Assembly: GCA_019309815.1 (NCBI GenBank)
Contig: JAFDFO010000114.1
Span: 1-6,867 of the forward strand
DNA length: 6,867 bases
Reading direction: 5' to 3'
DNA from: Deltaproteobacteria bacterium
GTDB taxonomy: Bacteria > Desulfobacterota > Desulfobacteria > Desulfobacterales > C00003060
In this document: positions 1 to 6,180 of the stretch, in pieces
How positions within the stretch are numbered: the first letter of the stretch is position 1
How the letters are laid out: each line of letters begins with the position of its first letter
Notes under the pieces: generated by a model
Databases searched by the model: none
Told to the model about the DNA's origin: nothing
The model's input: the letters and a program-made list of their open reading frames with translations, nothing else
Translations under genes and position numbers: made by a program

Positions 1-1661
1 GGGTCCGATGGATCAAAGGATTTCAGCAACCGCCTTGTCAGCCCACCCACAGAAGTAAGAGGGTTTCTGATCTCATGGGCCAGACGAGCAGAAACCTCAC
101 TCAGGGTCTGGAGTTCTTCTGCCTGCATGATCTTTTGCTCGAGTTCTCGTCGGGCAGTCACATCCATAATGATGCCGTCCAGCCTTATGAAATCACCGTT
201 GTCAAATACGGTAATAGCGTGATCAATGACGTAGATAACGCGACCGTCTTGGTGTATCATCCTGTACTCAGCGAAGAACTCATTGCCTTGGGCCAGGGAT
301 TTGTTGAACTGGTCAAGGACTCTTACCCTGTCATTCGGATGGATGTGCTCTGCCCACAGTTCGTGATGACCGCTTAATTGGAGCGGTGCCACCCCGATGG
401 TCTGCTCAACAAACCTGTTTAGGAACAATGCGCTTCCGTCCGCCATCACCATGTAGATAATGAGGGGAACGTTTTCGACCAGGGTTCGGTATGCCTTTTC
501 AGATTCTTTCAGTGTGTGGGTCCGGTGCTCCACCATCGATTCCAGGTTTTGAGCGTAGTCCTTTATCTTCCCACGCGATTCTTCCAATGAAGTCAACATT
601 TCATTGATCGCCCTGGCCATCGTGCCCAGTTCATCGGCGCTCTTAACCGTAATCCTTGTGTCGCGATGGCCGGCTGCAATCTCATCCGCGGCCTGTACCA
701 CGTCTTCTATACGTTTTGTAAAAATGATCGAGATCAGCCACACAAAAGATATGGACAGGGCAAAGCCTATCAGCCCAATACCTATGGCAACGCTCCCATA
801 TCGTTTGAGAAGGGCCAGCGTTGGACTTCGATCCACACTGATTTCCACCACGGCCACGATTTTCGATGAGAAGTCACGAACCGGCCCGGCGATGATGGCC
901 ATGTCCCTGCCATCCAACTCAGCTGTGTGCAGTACCACTTCCCCTTTCTCAAAGGCTTGATCAAACAACGCTACGGGAAGAAGAGTTCCGTTCAAGGTCG
1001 AGGCGAAGACCATTGGCCTTTTCCCGCTCAGTTCGTCGGGCACACAGATCGTCAGGTCTGTCCCATAATTTTCTTTGAATTCGTTGAGAAGCGGCTGCTC
1101 AAAAGAAAGCCCAAATTCTACAGTCCCAACCTGCTGCCCTTCGTGAACCACGGGGACCACGCTTCGAATACCAAAACCGAAGACACCCCGTTCAAGCCCG
1201 GCAACACCGGTGCCGGTCTCTCTCGCCTTGTTGATGGTATGCCTGTAGGCCTCCATCTGGTCTCCGTATTTGTCTAACGCGTGGAAGCGCAGAAACGATG
1301 TGGCGGGAGGAACGTGAAAGTGAAAATGGCTAATCCCAAAATCATTGTGCAAGGCCTTATAGGAGGGATGAAGAAGCGCGATCAATCGCTCGCGGTCCCT
1401 TTCGGCAAGGGCCTCAGCCACATCGGGATTACTGGCCACCAGCGTGGCAAGGGTCATGGCCATGTTCGCCTTGAAGTCAACCTCGTGCAAGAAATACTTG
1501 TACTGATTTCTCAGAAGTTTTTCTTCGTTGACATGAATCAGGCTCGCCTGGAAACGATAGGAAACCACGAACAGAGCCAGGGCTCCCATAAAGGCAAGAA
1601 AAAGGAATGGGATAATAAGCTTCCACTTAAGGCTGATGTCGTGAAGCCGACTTAGCTTCAA
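1..1661 (-). CDS. Membrane sensor histidine kinase (dCache–HAMP–PAS–HisKA), 3' end cut by window
   Basis: Reading the minus strand from 1661 gives 553 uninterrupted codons that run off the window edge. Residues about 15-34 form a first membrane helix. Residues about 36-287 form an extracytoplasmic sensor whose FHFHVPPATSFLRFH stretch (about 108-123) is typical of double-Cache (dCache_3-like) domains, which bind small ligands. A second membrane helix lies at about 289-314, then a HAMP linker (to about 360, DELGTMARAINEML), a helical linker, a PAS domain (about 388-500, ending IIMDVTARREL), and the H-box SARLAHEIRNPL with phosphoacceptor His529. The ATP-binding domain must lie outside the window. 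The start is TTG with an AGGAGG five bases upstream; the upstream frame has no ATG for at least 25 codons. Architecture is clear from sequence; the ligand and partner response regulator are unknown. The gene is 328 bases downstream of the phosphatase gene, so it may have its own promoter. Confidence 0.93.
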   Translation of the reverse strand, partial: MKLSRLHDISLKWKLIIPFLFLAFMGALALFVVSYRFQASLIHVNEEKLLRNQYKYFLHEVDFKANMAMTLATLVASNPDVAEALAERDRERLIALLHPSYKALHNDFGISHFHFHVPPATSFLRFHALDKYGDQMEAYRHTINKARETGTGVAGLERGVFGFGIRSVVPVVHEGQQVGTVEFGLSFEQPLLNEFKENYGTDLTICVPDELSGKRPMVFASTLNGTLLPVALFDQAFEKGEVVLHTAELDGRDMAIIAGPVRDFSSKIVAVVEISVDRSPTLALLKRYGSVAIGIGLIGFALSISFVWLISIIFTKRIEDVVQAADEIAAGHRDTRITVKSADELGTMARAINEMLTSLEESRGKIKDYAQNLESMVEHRTHTLKESEKAYRTLVENVPLIIYMVMADGSALFLNRFVEQTIGVAPLQLSGHHELWAEHIHPNDRVRVLDQFNKSLAQGNEFFAEYRMIHQDGRVIYVIDHAITVFDNGDFIRLDGIIMDVTARRELEQKIMQAEELQTLSEVSARLAHEIRNPLTSVGGLTRRLLKSFDPSD

Positions 1662-1666
1662 TGATG

Positions 1667-1672
1667 CCTCCT
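1667..1672 (-). promoter_or_regulatory. Strong ribosome binding site fixing a TTG start
   Basis: The minus strand reads AGGAGG five bases before TTG at 1661. It is the best Shine-Dalgarno match in the window, and the kinase frame has no nearby ATG, so it decides the TTG start. Confidence 0.8.
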
Positions 1673-1687
1673 GACCCGGACAAGCCG

Positions 1688-1846
1688 GAAATCCGAAGCA
1701 CGAAATTCGAAACTCGAAACAAATCCGAAATGCTAAATTCCCAAATGTTCAAAACAATAATTCTTCTCTTAGATATGGGCTTTCCGTTTATGTCATTTGA
1801 ATTTGGAAAATTTGGTCATTGTTTCGGATTTCGATATTCGGATTTC
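1688..1846. repeat. AT-rich imperfect palindromic element built of GAAATCCGAA-type units
   Basis: The left arm (1688-1755) is rich in repeats such as GAAATCCGAA, GAAATTCGAAA and AAATCCGAAA. The right arm (about 1790-1846) is its approximate reverse complement (TTTCGGATTTCG, TTCGGATTTC), with a spacer of about 35 bases. GAAATCCGAA at 1688-1697 pairs exactly with 1837-1846. The left arm carries about 13 extra bases. I recall similar dispersed AT-rich palindromes from Desulfobacterota and other environmental genomes, which suggests a MITE-like repeat; that is memory, not a search. It fills most of the 328-base gap between the phosphatase and kinase genes. The remaining bases (1847-1989) are AT-rich with a short doubled GAACTA motif near 1920-1935 and no gene that I can support. 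Confidence 0.7.
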
Positions 1847-1989
1847 GAATTTAAGATTCTGATTCTCATGTAGTTTTTTGGGCACAAGGCTGTTTTCTGC
1901 CAGAAAAAACACGAATTCTAGAACTAAGGAACTAATGTGAAGAATGGCCGAGAGCCCTTTCACCGGGACAGATAGGCTCAGTTATCCTG

Positions 1990-2706
1990 CTAGGGAACAA
2001 GTATTGCCCAACTGTCAAAGAGCCGGTTATAGCGAATAATGAAGGTCCGACCATCATCGACCTCCACCTTGAAATAGTCCATTGCCGCTGATGTCTCATC
2101 CCGACTCCCTTCATACCAGCGGTCGACAATGCCAGTAATTGTGAAGGTCTGACCGGCCCACACAAAGGAACGCGGGGATTCATGAGCCTTGTAACCTTCA
2201 TAAGACCTTACATCTATAGGGTCGAAAGCGATTGAGCGACCGCAGAGATACTCTGCCAGGCCTGAAACTGAGTCCAGTATGTCGAGAAAGCAGAAACGAT
2301 ATGCCTCATACTGCAATCCATAGGGATCGGCAATCCCTCGTCTCCGCGAGCCATGACGGGCAAAGTGTCTCAGCAAAAGCACCTTCCCCGCAGCCGTTGG
2401 AAAAGCACTCAGGAGAGCATCTTCCTGAGATTTCTCCATGACCAGGATGAGATCTGACCAGGCAACAAGGTCTTCCGATACGGACTTTGCCCTGTGTTCA
2501 GCCAGATCGACCCCATGTTCAGAGGCAACCTTGTGCGCCAAGTGGGTGGCTGAATTGTCGGGAAGTGCAAGTAGCCCCGCAGAAGCTGCTGTAACGTCCT
2601 TGAGCCCTCTTTGCGCCAAAATCTTGTTGAACAGGCATTGAGCAAATGGGCTGCGACAAATGTTCCCGGTACACACAAACAAGACATTTTCTATCTGTTT
2701 GCCCAT
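1990..2706 (-). CDS. Low-molecular-weight protein tyrosine phosphatase with an extra C-terminal domain
   Basis: A 238-residue cytoplasmic protein. Residues 8-155 are a low-molecular-weight protein tyrosine phosphatase/arsenate reductase-like fold: the P-loop is VCTGNICRSP with nucleophile Cys12 and Arg18, and the general acid is Asp127 in ADPYG. The family removes phosphate from tyrosine (or low-molecular-weight phosphate esters) through a cysteinyl-phosphate. Family members are normally 140-165 residues. Here about 75 more follow (about 164-238), with SFVWAGQTFTITGIVDRW and FIIRYNRLFDSWAI, a probable small beta-rich domain. It resembles a short uncharacterised domain found alone in other bacteria (DUF6504-like), but I am unsure of that name. 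The start is ATG at 2706 with AGGGA nine bases upstream and an in-frame stop five codons before it. No tyrosine kinase or polysaccharide export gene is visible nearby, so the substrate is unknown. Confidence 0.93.
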   Translation of the reverse strand: MGKQIENVLFVCTGNICRSPFAQCLFNKILAQRGLKDVTAASAGLLALPDNSATHLAHKVASEHGVDLAEHRAKSVSEDLVAWSDLILVMEKSQEDALLSAFPTAAGKVLLLRHFARHGSRRRGIADPYGLQYEAYRFCFLDILDSVSGLAEYLCGRSIAFDPIDVRSYEGYKAHESPRSFVWAGQTFTITGIVDRWYEGSRDETSAAMDYFKVEVDDGRTFIIRYNRLFDSWAILVP

Positions 2707-2770
2707 GAAAACGAATCCCTAGTAAGATGCCTTGCCGCTGCCCTGCGCCTAGAACCTATCTCAAAAACAC

Positions 2771-2798
2771 ATTTAAGACTTAATGGTCCCATTGGCAA
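2771..2798 (-). promoter_or_regulatory. Possible sigma-70-type promoter for the phosphatase gene
   Basis: On the minus strand TTGCCA (2798-2793) matches the -35 consensus at five of six bases. TTAAAT (2776-2771) matches the -10 at four of six, with a 16-base spacer. It would give a leader of roughly 58 bases before the ATG at 2706. The weak -10 makes this tentative. Confidence 0.3.
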
Positions 2799-2811
2799 GC
2801 CTCAAAGAGCG

Positions 2812-2864
2812 GGAGTAATGGAGTAATGAGAAAAAAGTCCAACACTCCAATACTCCAATACTCC
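2812..2864. repeat. 8-base tandem repeat arranged as a hairpin
   Basis: GGAGTAAT occurs twice in tandem (2812-2827). After a 19-base spacer, CAATACTC occurs twice (2848-2863), with a diverged third copy CAACACTC just before (2840-2847). The two halves are inverted: 15 of 17 bases pair between 2812-2828 and 2848-2864. It lies between the phosphoesterase stop (2928) and the phosphatase start (2706). It lacks the GC-rich stem and trailing T run of a normal intrinsic terminator. The rest of the 221-base gap shows only the possible promoter at 2771-2798. Confidence 0.75.
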
Positions 2865-2927
2865 TTGCGAATTCAGCAGTCGAGGCCCCGAAACCTGATT
2901 CGCATTTTTTGGATGGGTTATAGTCTA

Positions 2928-3548
2928 TCAATGCGCCTTGCAAGGGGGCGTCTTTTCCTTCAGGGCGGCTTCCTTTTCCTTCGTGAGTGCCGGTGAAAGG
3001 GTCCAGCCAGCCCGGCCATGACCGTCTTTCTTCTTGATCAGAAGCCAGTTCTTCTCGCCCCTCCCCTTCATCTTTATCAGGACAAACCCTCCTCTGAGTG
3101 TTTCGCCATGCAGTTCAATGACCACCTTCCCCCCATTCAGGGCCTCCAGCGGATCATCCCCTTCAAGAAGGTCATACTGACCCTGGTCCCAGACCACCAC
3201 CGCACCGGCCCCATATTGACCGACCGGGATAATTCCCTCAAATGCAAAGTATTCAAGAGGGTGATCATCTACCATGACCGCCAGCCTCTTGTCAGCCGGG
3301 TCTAAGGACGGCCCCTTGGGCAACGCCCAAGACTTCAGCACGCCGGCCACCTCAAGACGGAAATCGTAGTGCAGCTGTCGAGCGTGGTGCTCCTGGACTA
3401 AGAAGCGCGTGGGCTTAAGACGAGTTTTCGCGGCCTTGGACGTCATAACTAACTTCAATTCCCTTTCATAACAACACAGGCCGGCCAAGACCTGGTCATT
3501 CGTTGACAATTGTCTTTTCGCTACACCACTGGTTCCAGAATCAGACAT
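2928..3548 (-). CDS. Stand-alone LigD-type DNA 3'-phosphoesterase
   Basis: A 206-residue protein consisting of one 3'-phosphoesterase domain (about 46-175), the module that in DNA ligase D trims 3'-phosphate and ribonucleotide ends in a metal-dependent way. Visible signatures are QEHHARQLHYDFRLE, LKSWALPKGPSLDP, DDHPLEYFAFEG and IPVGQYGAG. The residues known to be needed in the Pseudomonas aeruginosa LigD module (His42, His48, Asp50, Arg52, His84, Tyr88) all have counterparts at a constant offset of 12: His54, His60, Asp62, Arg64, His96, Tyr100. No ligase or polymerase domain is attached and no Ku gene is in view. The ATG at 3548 gives a 28-base overlap with glgB but has no Shine-Dalgarno sequence, so it would rely on coupling. 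A second ATG at 3446 (172 residues) would keep the whole conserved domain and leave a gap of about 75 bases; it has only a distant AGGGA. The first 34 residues look unconserved, so the shorter form is a real alternative. Confidence 0.93.
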   Translation of the reverse strand: MSDSGTSGVAKRQLSTNDQVLAGLCCYERELKLVMTSKAAKTRLKPTRFLVQEHHARQLHYDFRLEVAGVLKSWALPKGPSLDPADKRLAVMVDDHPLEYFAFEGIIPVGQYGAGAVVVWDQGQYDLLEGDDPLEALNGGKVVIELHGETLRGGFVLIKMKGRGEKNWLLIKKKDGHGRAGWTLSPALTKEKEAALKEKTPPCKAH

Positions 3549-5737
3549 GCCAAGGGAGGGAGGGTCAGCAAAATCGACTGGGAGAAGCCATGAAACGGAA
3601 CCTCATCTACTGATAGGTAGCCTTGATTGCCCACGTCGCTTCCGCCATAGTAGGTTGAATCACTGTTGATACGCTCACGGTAACTGCCCTGCCCTGGTAC
3701 ACCTATTCGATACCCTTCTCTGGGCACAGAGGTCAGGTTGAAGATACAAACCAAATGATTCTCCTTTCCATGACGGACATATGAGATGACACCGCTCTCT
3801 GCGTCCTGGCAGTCAATCCATGAAAAGCCTTCAGGAGAGGCGTCTAGCTCCCATAGAGCCGAATGCTCAAGGTACAGCCTTCCGAGGTCCACCATGAAAT
3901 GCTGGAAGGCCTGATGCATGGGCTCTGATTCGAGGTGCCAATCCAGGCTCTTTTCGTGATACCATTCGTCCCAGAGTGCCAGTTCGCTTCCCATGAAGAG
4001 AAGTTTCTTTCCCGGGTGCGTATACATGTATGCCATCAGCAGTCTCAGATTGGCAAATTTCTGCCAGTCATCTCCTTGCATCTTTCTGAGAAGGGAACCC
4101 TTGCCATAAACCACTTCGTCGTGGGAAAATGTCAGGACATAGTTTTCGCTGTATGCATACATCATGGAAAAGGTCAGGTTGTTGTGGTGATATTTTCGAT
4201 GAACGGGTTCCTTGCTGAAATAAAGCAGGGTGTCGTGCATCCATCCCATATCCCATTTAAAACCAAACCCGAGGCCCCCCAGGTGGGCAGGCGAAGTCAC
4301 CCCTGGCCACGCTGTTGATTCTTCGGCGCTCGTAAAACATCCGGGAAACAGCCCGTACACTGCCTTATTGAGCTCCCGGAAAAACGAAATGGCTTCCAGG
4401 TTCTCATTTCCTCCGTACCGATTCGGAATCCACTCTCCATCTCGTCTGCCGTAATCGAGGTAAAGCATGGAAGCCACTGCATCCACCCTGAGACCATCAA
4501 TATGATACTTATCCAACCAGAACAGGGCGTTCGCCATGAGGAAATTGCGAACCTCGTGTCGGCCAAAGTTGAAGACAAGTGTCCCCCATTCCGCATGCTC
4601 TCCTTCCCGCGGATCCATGTGTTCGTAAAGGGCAGTACCGTCAAACAGTCTCAGGCTATAATCGTCTTTCGGGAAGTGGGCAGGCACCCAGTCCACGATT
4701 ACCCCAATGCCATGCTGGTGGCACGTGTCTACAAAGTGCTTAAAATCATCAGGACTCCCAAAACGGCTCGTTGGCGCATAATATCCTGCGACCTGATATC
4801 CCCAGGAACCGTCAAAAGGGTGCTCGGCAACAGGCATGAGCTCCACGTGGGTGAACCCAAACTTCTTGACGTGTTCAACCAGTCTGGGGGCGAGTTCTCG
4901 ATAGGTGAGCCATCTGTTTCCCTCCTCCGTCACTCGCATCCAAGACCCCAGGTGGACCTCATAGATAGCCATCGGCTCCTCAAGCAGGTTCCGCTCGCTT
5001 CGGCTGGTCATCCAGGGGTCATCATGCCACTGGTAGTTTTCCAGATCCCACACGATGGAAGCCGTACCCGGCCTGAGTTCCATGGCAAAGGCATAAGGGT
5101 CGGTTTTTATCCGGAGATCCCCGTCGGCGGTCTTGATTTCATATTTGTACATAGTGCCTGCGCCAATCTCCGGCACAAACAGTTCCCAAATCCCGGACGC
5201 CCCCATCTGCCTCATGGGAAAAAGCCTTCCATCCCACCTGTTGAAATCTCCGATGACACTCACCCTCCTTGCATTCGGTGCCCAAACGGCAAAAGAGACA
5301 CCGCGTGTTCCATCCATTTCGTGCAGGTGAGCTCCAAGCCGCTCATAAAGACGGTGATGGGTCCCCTCTCCTGCCAGGTAGAGGTCAACTTCTCCCAGGG
5401 TCGGCATAAAACGATAAGGGGCAATGCTTTCCCAGTGGTTTCCGTCAGAAAAGACGAATCTGATCCTGTAATGGACGGGAAGGCGTTGGCGGGCAATAAA
5501 GCAGGCAAAAAGGCCACCCGGATGACATTTTTCCATGGGAAGTGGATCTTTCCCGTCAATGAGCACTTCTGCCCTGATTGCCTCGGGGTGAAAACTGCGT
5601 ATCACGATCCCTTCTTCTTTGCCGGCACTGGGGTGTGCGCCGAGAATACCGTGGGGATCAGGATGCTCAACCCTGATCAGCCTTTCAACGTCTTCCGGCA
5701 AAATCCCCTGCAGCAAAATCTTGTCTGACATAACCAT
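3521..5737 (-). CDS. glgB: 1,4-alpha-glucan branching enzyme (glycogen branching enzyme)
   Basis: A 738-residue cytoplasmic enzyme, close to the 728 of E. coli GlgB. It cuts alpha-1,4-glucan chains and rejoins the piece through an alpha-1,6 bond during glycogen synthesis. Domains in order: N-terminal GlgB_N module (about 10-105, with DPHGILGAHP at 27-36); CBM48 carbohydrate-binding module (about 145-235, VSFAVWAPNARRVSVIGDFN); GH13 catalytic barrel (about 255-620); C-terminal beta domain (about 640-738). Barrel motifs include VDWVPAHFP, DGLRVDAV with nucleophile Asp419, SAEEST with acid/base Glu472, and FSHDEVV with Asp540. Their spacing of 53 and 121 residues equals that of E. coli Asp405/Glu458/Asp526. 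I chose the ATG at 5737 because AGAGGA lies four bases upstream; a second ATG two codons later (5731) is possible. The frame stays open upstream to an ATG at 5890, but those 51 codons resemble no branching enzyme. The gene overlaps the phosphoesterase gene at its end. No other glycogen gene is in view. Confidence 0.97.
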   Translation of the reverse strand: MVMSDKILLQGILPEDVERLIRVEHPDPHGILGAHPSAGKEEGIVIRSFHPEAIRAEVLIDGKDPLPMEKCHPGGLFACFIARQRLPVHYRIRFVFSDGNHWESIAPYRFMPTLGEVDLYLAGEGTHHRLYERLGAHLHEMDGTRGVSFAVWAPNARRVSVIGDFNRWDGRLFPMRQMGASGIWELFVPEIGAGTMYKYEIKTADGDLRIKTDPYAFAMELRPGTASIVWDLENYQWHDDPWMTSRSERNLLEEPMAIYEVHLGSWMRVTEEGNRWLTYRELAPRLVEHVKKFGFTHVELMPVAEHPFDGSWGYQVAGYYAPTSRFGSPDDFKHFVDTCHQHGIGVIVDWVPAHFPKDDYSLRLFDGTALYEHMDPREGEHAEWGTLVFNFGRHEVRNFLMANALFWLDKYHIDGLRVDAVASMLYLDYGRRDGEWIPNRYGGNENLEAISFFRELNKAVYGLFPGCFTSAEESTAWPGVTSPAHLGGLGFGFKWDMGWMHDTLLYFSKEPVHRKYHHNNLTFSMMYAYSENYVLTFSHDEVVYGKGSLLRKMQGDDWQKFANLRLLMAYMYTHPGKKLLFMGSELALWDEWYHEKSLDWHLESEPMHQAFQHFMVDLGRLYLEHSALWELDASPEGFSWIDCQDAESGVISYVRHGKENHLVCIFNLTSVPREGYRIGVPGQGSYRERINSDSTYYGGSDVGNQGYLSVDEVPFHGFSQSILLTLPPLACLILEPVV

Positions 5738-5741
5738 TGAA

Positions 5742-5747
5742 TCCTCT
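5742..5747 (-). promoter_or_regulatory. Ribosome binding site deciding the glgB start
   Basis: The minus strand reads AGAGGA four bases before the ATG at 5737. It favours the 738-residue GlgB over the open upstream extension that begins at 5890. Confidence 0.7.
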
Positions 5748-5777
5748 GACAAGTTACAGATTGAAGCTCCATGCAGC

Positions 5778-5791
5778 CCCGCCATGGCGGG
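5778..5791. repeat. Perfect 14-base palindrome in the glgB leader
   Basis: CCCGCCATGGCGGG is an exact palindrome 41-54 bases before the glgB ATG. It lies downstream of the likely promoter, so it would be inside the leader RNA. It could be an operator, a repeated chromosomal motif, or chance; the sequence alone does not decide. With no spacer it would form a poor RNA hairpin, which favours a DNA-level role if it has one. Confidence 0.55.
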
Positions 5792-5831
5792 ACAGGGAAT
5801 GCGCTCGCTATCGCAGTTCAAATCTCTACCA

Positions 5832-5860
5832 AACATACCCAATGGTCTTGTGGTAATCAA
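5832..5860 (-). promoter_or_regulatory. Likely sigma-70-type promoter of glgB
   Basis: On the minus strand TTGATT (5860-5855) and TATGTT (5837-5832) each match the consensus hexamers at four of six bases, with the ideal 17-base spacer. Transcription would begin near 5825, giving a leader of about 90 bases that contains the 14-base palindrome. It lies inside the unconserved upstream extension of the glgB frame, which supports that extension being untranslated. Confidence 0.4.
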
Positions 5861-5880
5861 GCTGAATCCTGAAATGAGGT

Positions 5881-5905
5881 TCTTCTCCAATTTAGTTGGA
5901 GAAGA
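5881..5905. repeat. Perfect 10-base-pair hairpin at the left edge of the inverted-repeat element
   Basis: TCTTCTCCAA (5881-5890) and TTGGAGAAGA (5896-5905) are exact reverse complements around the loop TTTAG. There is no T run on either side, so an intrinsic terminator is unlikely. The right arm is part of the terminal inverted repeat of the element at 5892-6180. Confidence 0.7.
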
Positions 5906-5906
5906 G

Positions 5907-5940
5907 GATCCAAGGATTCAAGGGGTCAAGGATTCAAGGG
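5907..5940. repeat. Left subterminal repeat, CAAGGATTCAAGGG twice
   Basis: CAAGGATTCAAGGG occurs at 5911-5924 and again at 5927-5940, a 16-base period. The block is inverted, imperfectly, relative to 6094-6135 on the other side of the four-helix-bundle fragment. Confidence 0.75.
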
Positions 5941-6093
5941 TTTGTTTTCCAAAGACTTTATCAGCGCCGTTAACATTCTTTCGATTTCTGCGATGTCTTT
6001 CTTTGGTGTACCCAATTTACTTCTTTCAATGAAGCCCAAGTCTCCTGCCAAGAAAATCTGGGGTCCTTTCTTCGAATATCTTTTTGTTTTTAA
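5926..6093 (-). pseudogene. C-terminal fragment of a four-helix-bundle (23S rRNA intervening-sequence type) protein
   Basis: The recognisable part is about 43 residues (roughly 6072 to 5944 on minus), reading FLAGDLGFIERSKL and then KKDIAEIERMLTALIKSLEN. It matches the last two helices of the short four-helix-bundle family (TIGR02436-like), whose members are about 115-130 residues and usually end in a similar ML-x-x-LI-x-SL helix. The N-terminal half, including the usual AEG-type motif, is absent. Upstream of the fragment the frame runs into the repeat block at 6094-6135, and the last residues and stop are supplied by the repeat block at 5907-5940. I read it as a gene remnant. A frame from an ATG at 6162 (78 residues) is technically open, but its first 23 residues are mostly repeat-encoded. 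Confidence 0.6.
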
Positions 6094-6135
6094 CTTGAAT
6101 CCTTGGACCCTCGACCCCTTGAACCCTCTGGAACC
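6094..6135. repeat. Right subterminal repeat, inverted copy of the left block
   Basis: On the minus strand this reads GGTTCCAGAGGGTTCAAGG and continues to CCAAGGATTCAAG, sharing the CAAGGATTCAAG and TTCAAGGGGTC cores with 5907-5940. It begins directly where the recognisable four-helix-bundle fragment stops. Confidence 0.7.
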
Positions 6136-6180
6136 AAACCTGCTCAATTGGAGATGACGCACTTATTCTACTCCAACTAA

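Larger units (their letters stand above)
5892..6180. mobile_element. Candidate small non-autonomous element with terminal inverted repeats
   Basis: The left end TTAGTTGGAGAAGA (5892-5905) and the reverse complement of the right end, TTAGTTGGAGTAGA (from 6180 back to 6167), agree at 13 of 14 bases. A second, longer pair of inverted repeats lies inside (5907-5940 and 6094-6135). Between these sits a fragment of a four-helix-bundle protein gene. Each end can also fold into a hairpin through TTGGAG/CTCCAA pairs (5881-5905 and 6148-6176). No transposase and no clear target-site duplication are visible. That the segment is or was mobile is inference from this symmetry. Its position in a gap between divergently oriented genes fits a tolerated insertion. 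Confidence 0.5.

Noticed and set aside
1..1661. Plus-strand open frames across the kinase (for example 1281-1655 and 604-960)
   Set aside because: The minus-strand kinase frame is continuous with clear dCache, HAMP, PAS and H-box signatures; the plus-strand frames are shadows.
1661..1873. 70-codon plus-strand open frame
   Set aside because: It lies over the AT-rich palindrome; its translation is an accident of the repeat sequence.
1891..1912. TGTTTTCTGCCAGAAAAAACA, a possible terminator after the phosphatase gene
   Set aside because: The stem is AT-rich with almost no loop, and no GC-rich stem followed by T residues is present on the minus strand.
4502..5728. 408-codon plus-strand open frame opposite glgB
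   Set aside because: It is the antisense shadow of glgB, which matches its family end to end; the plus-strand translation has no recognisable domain.
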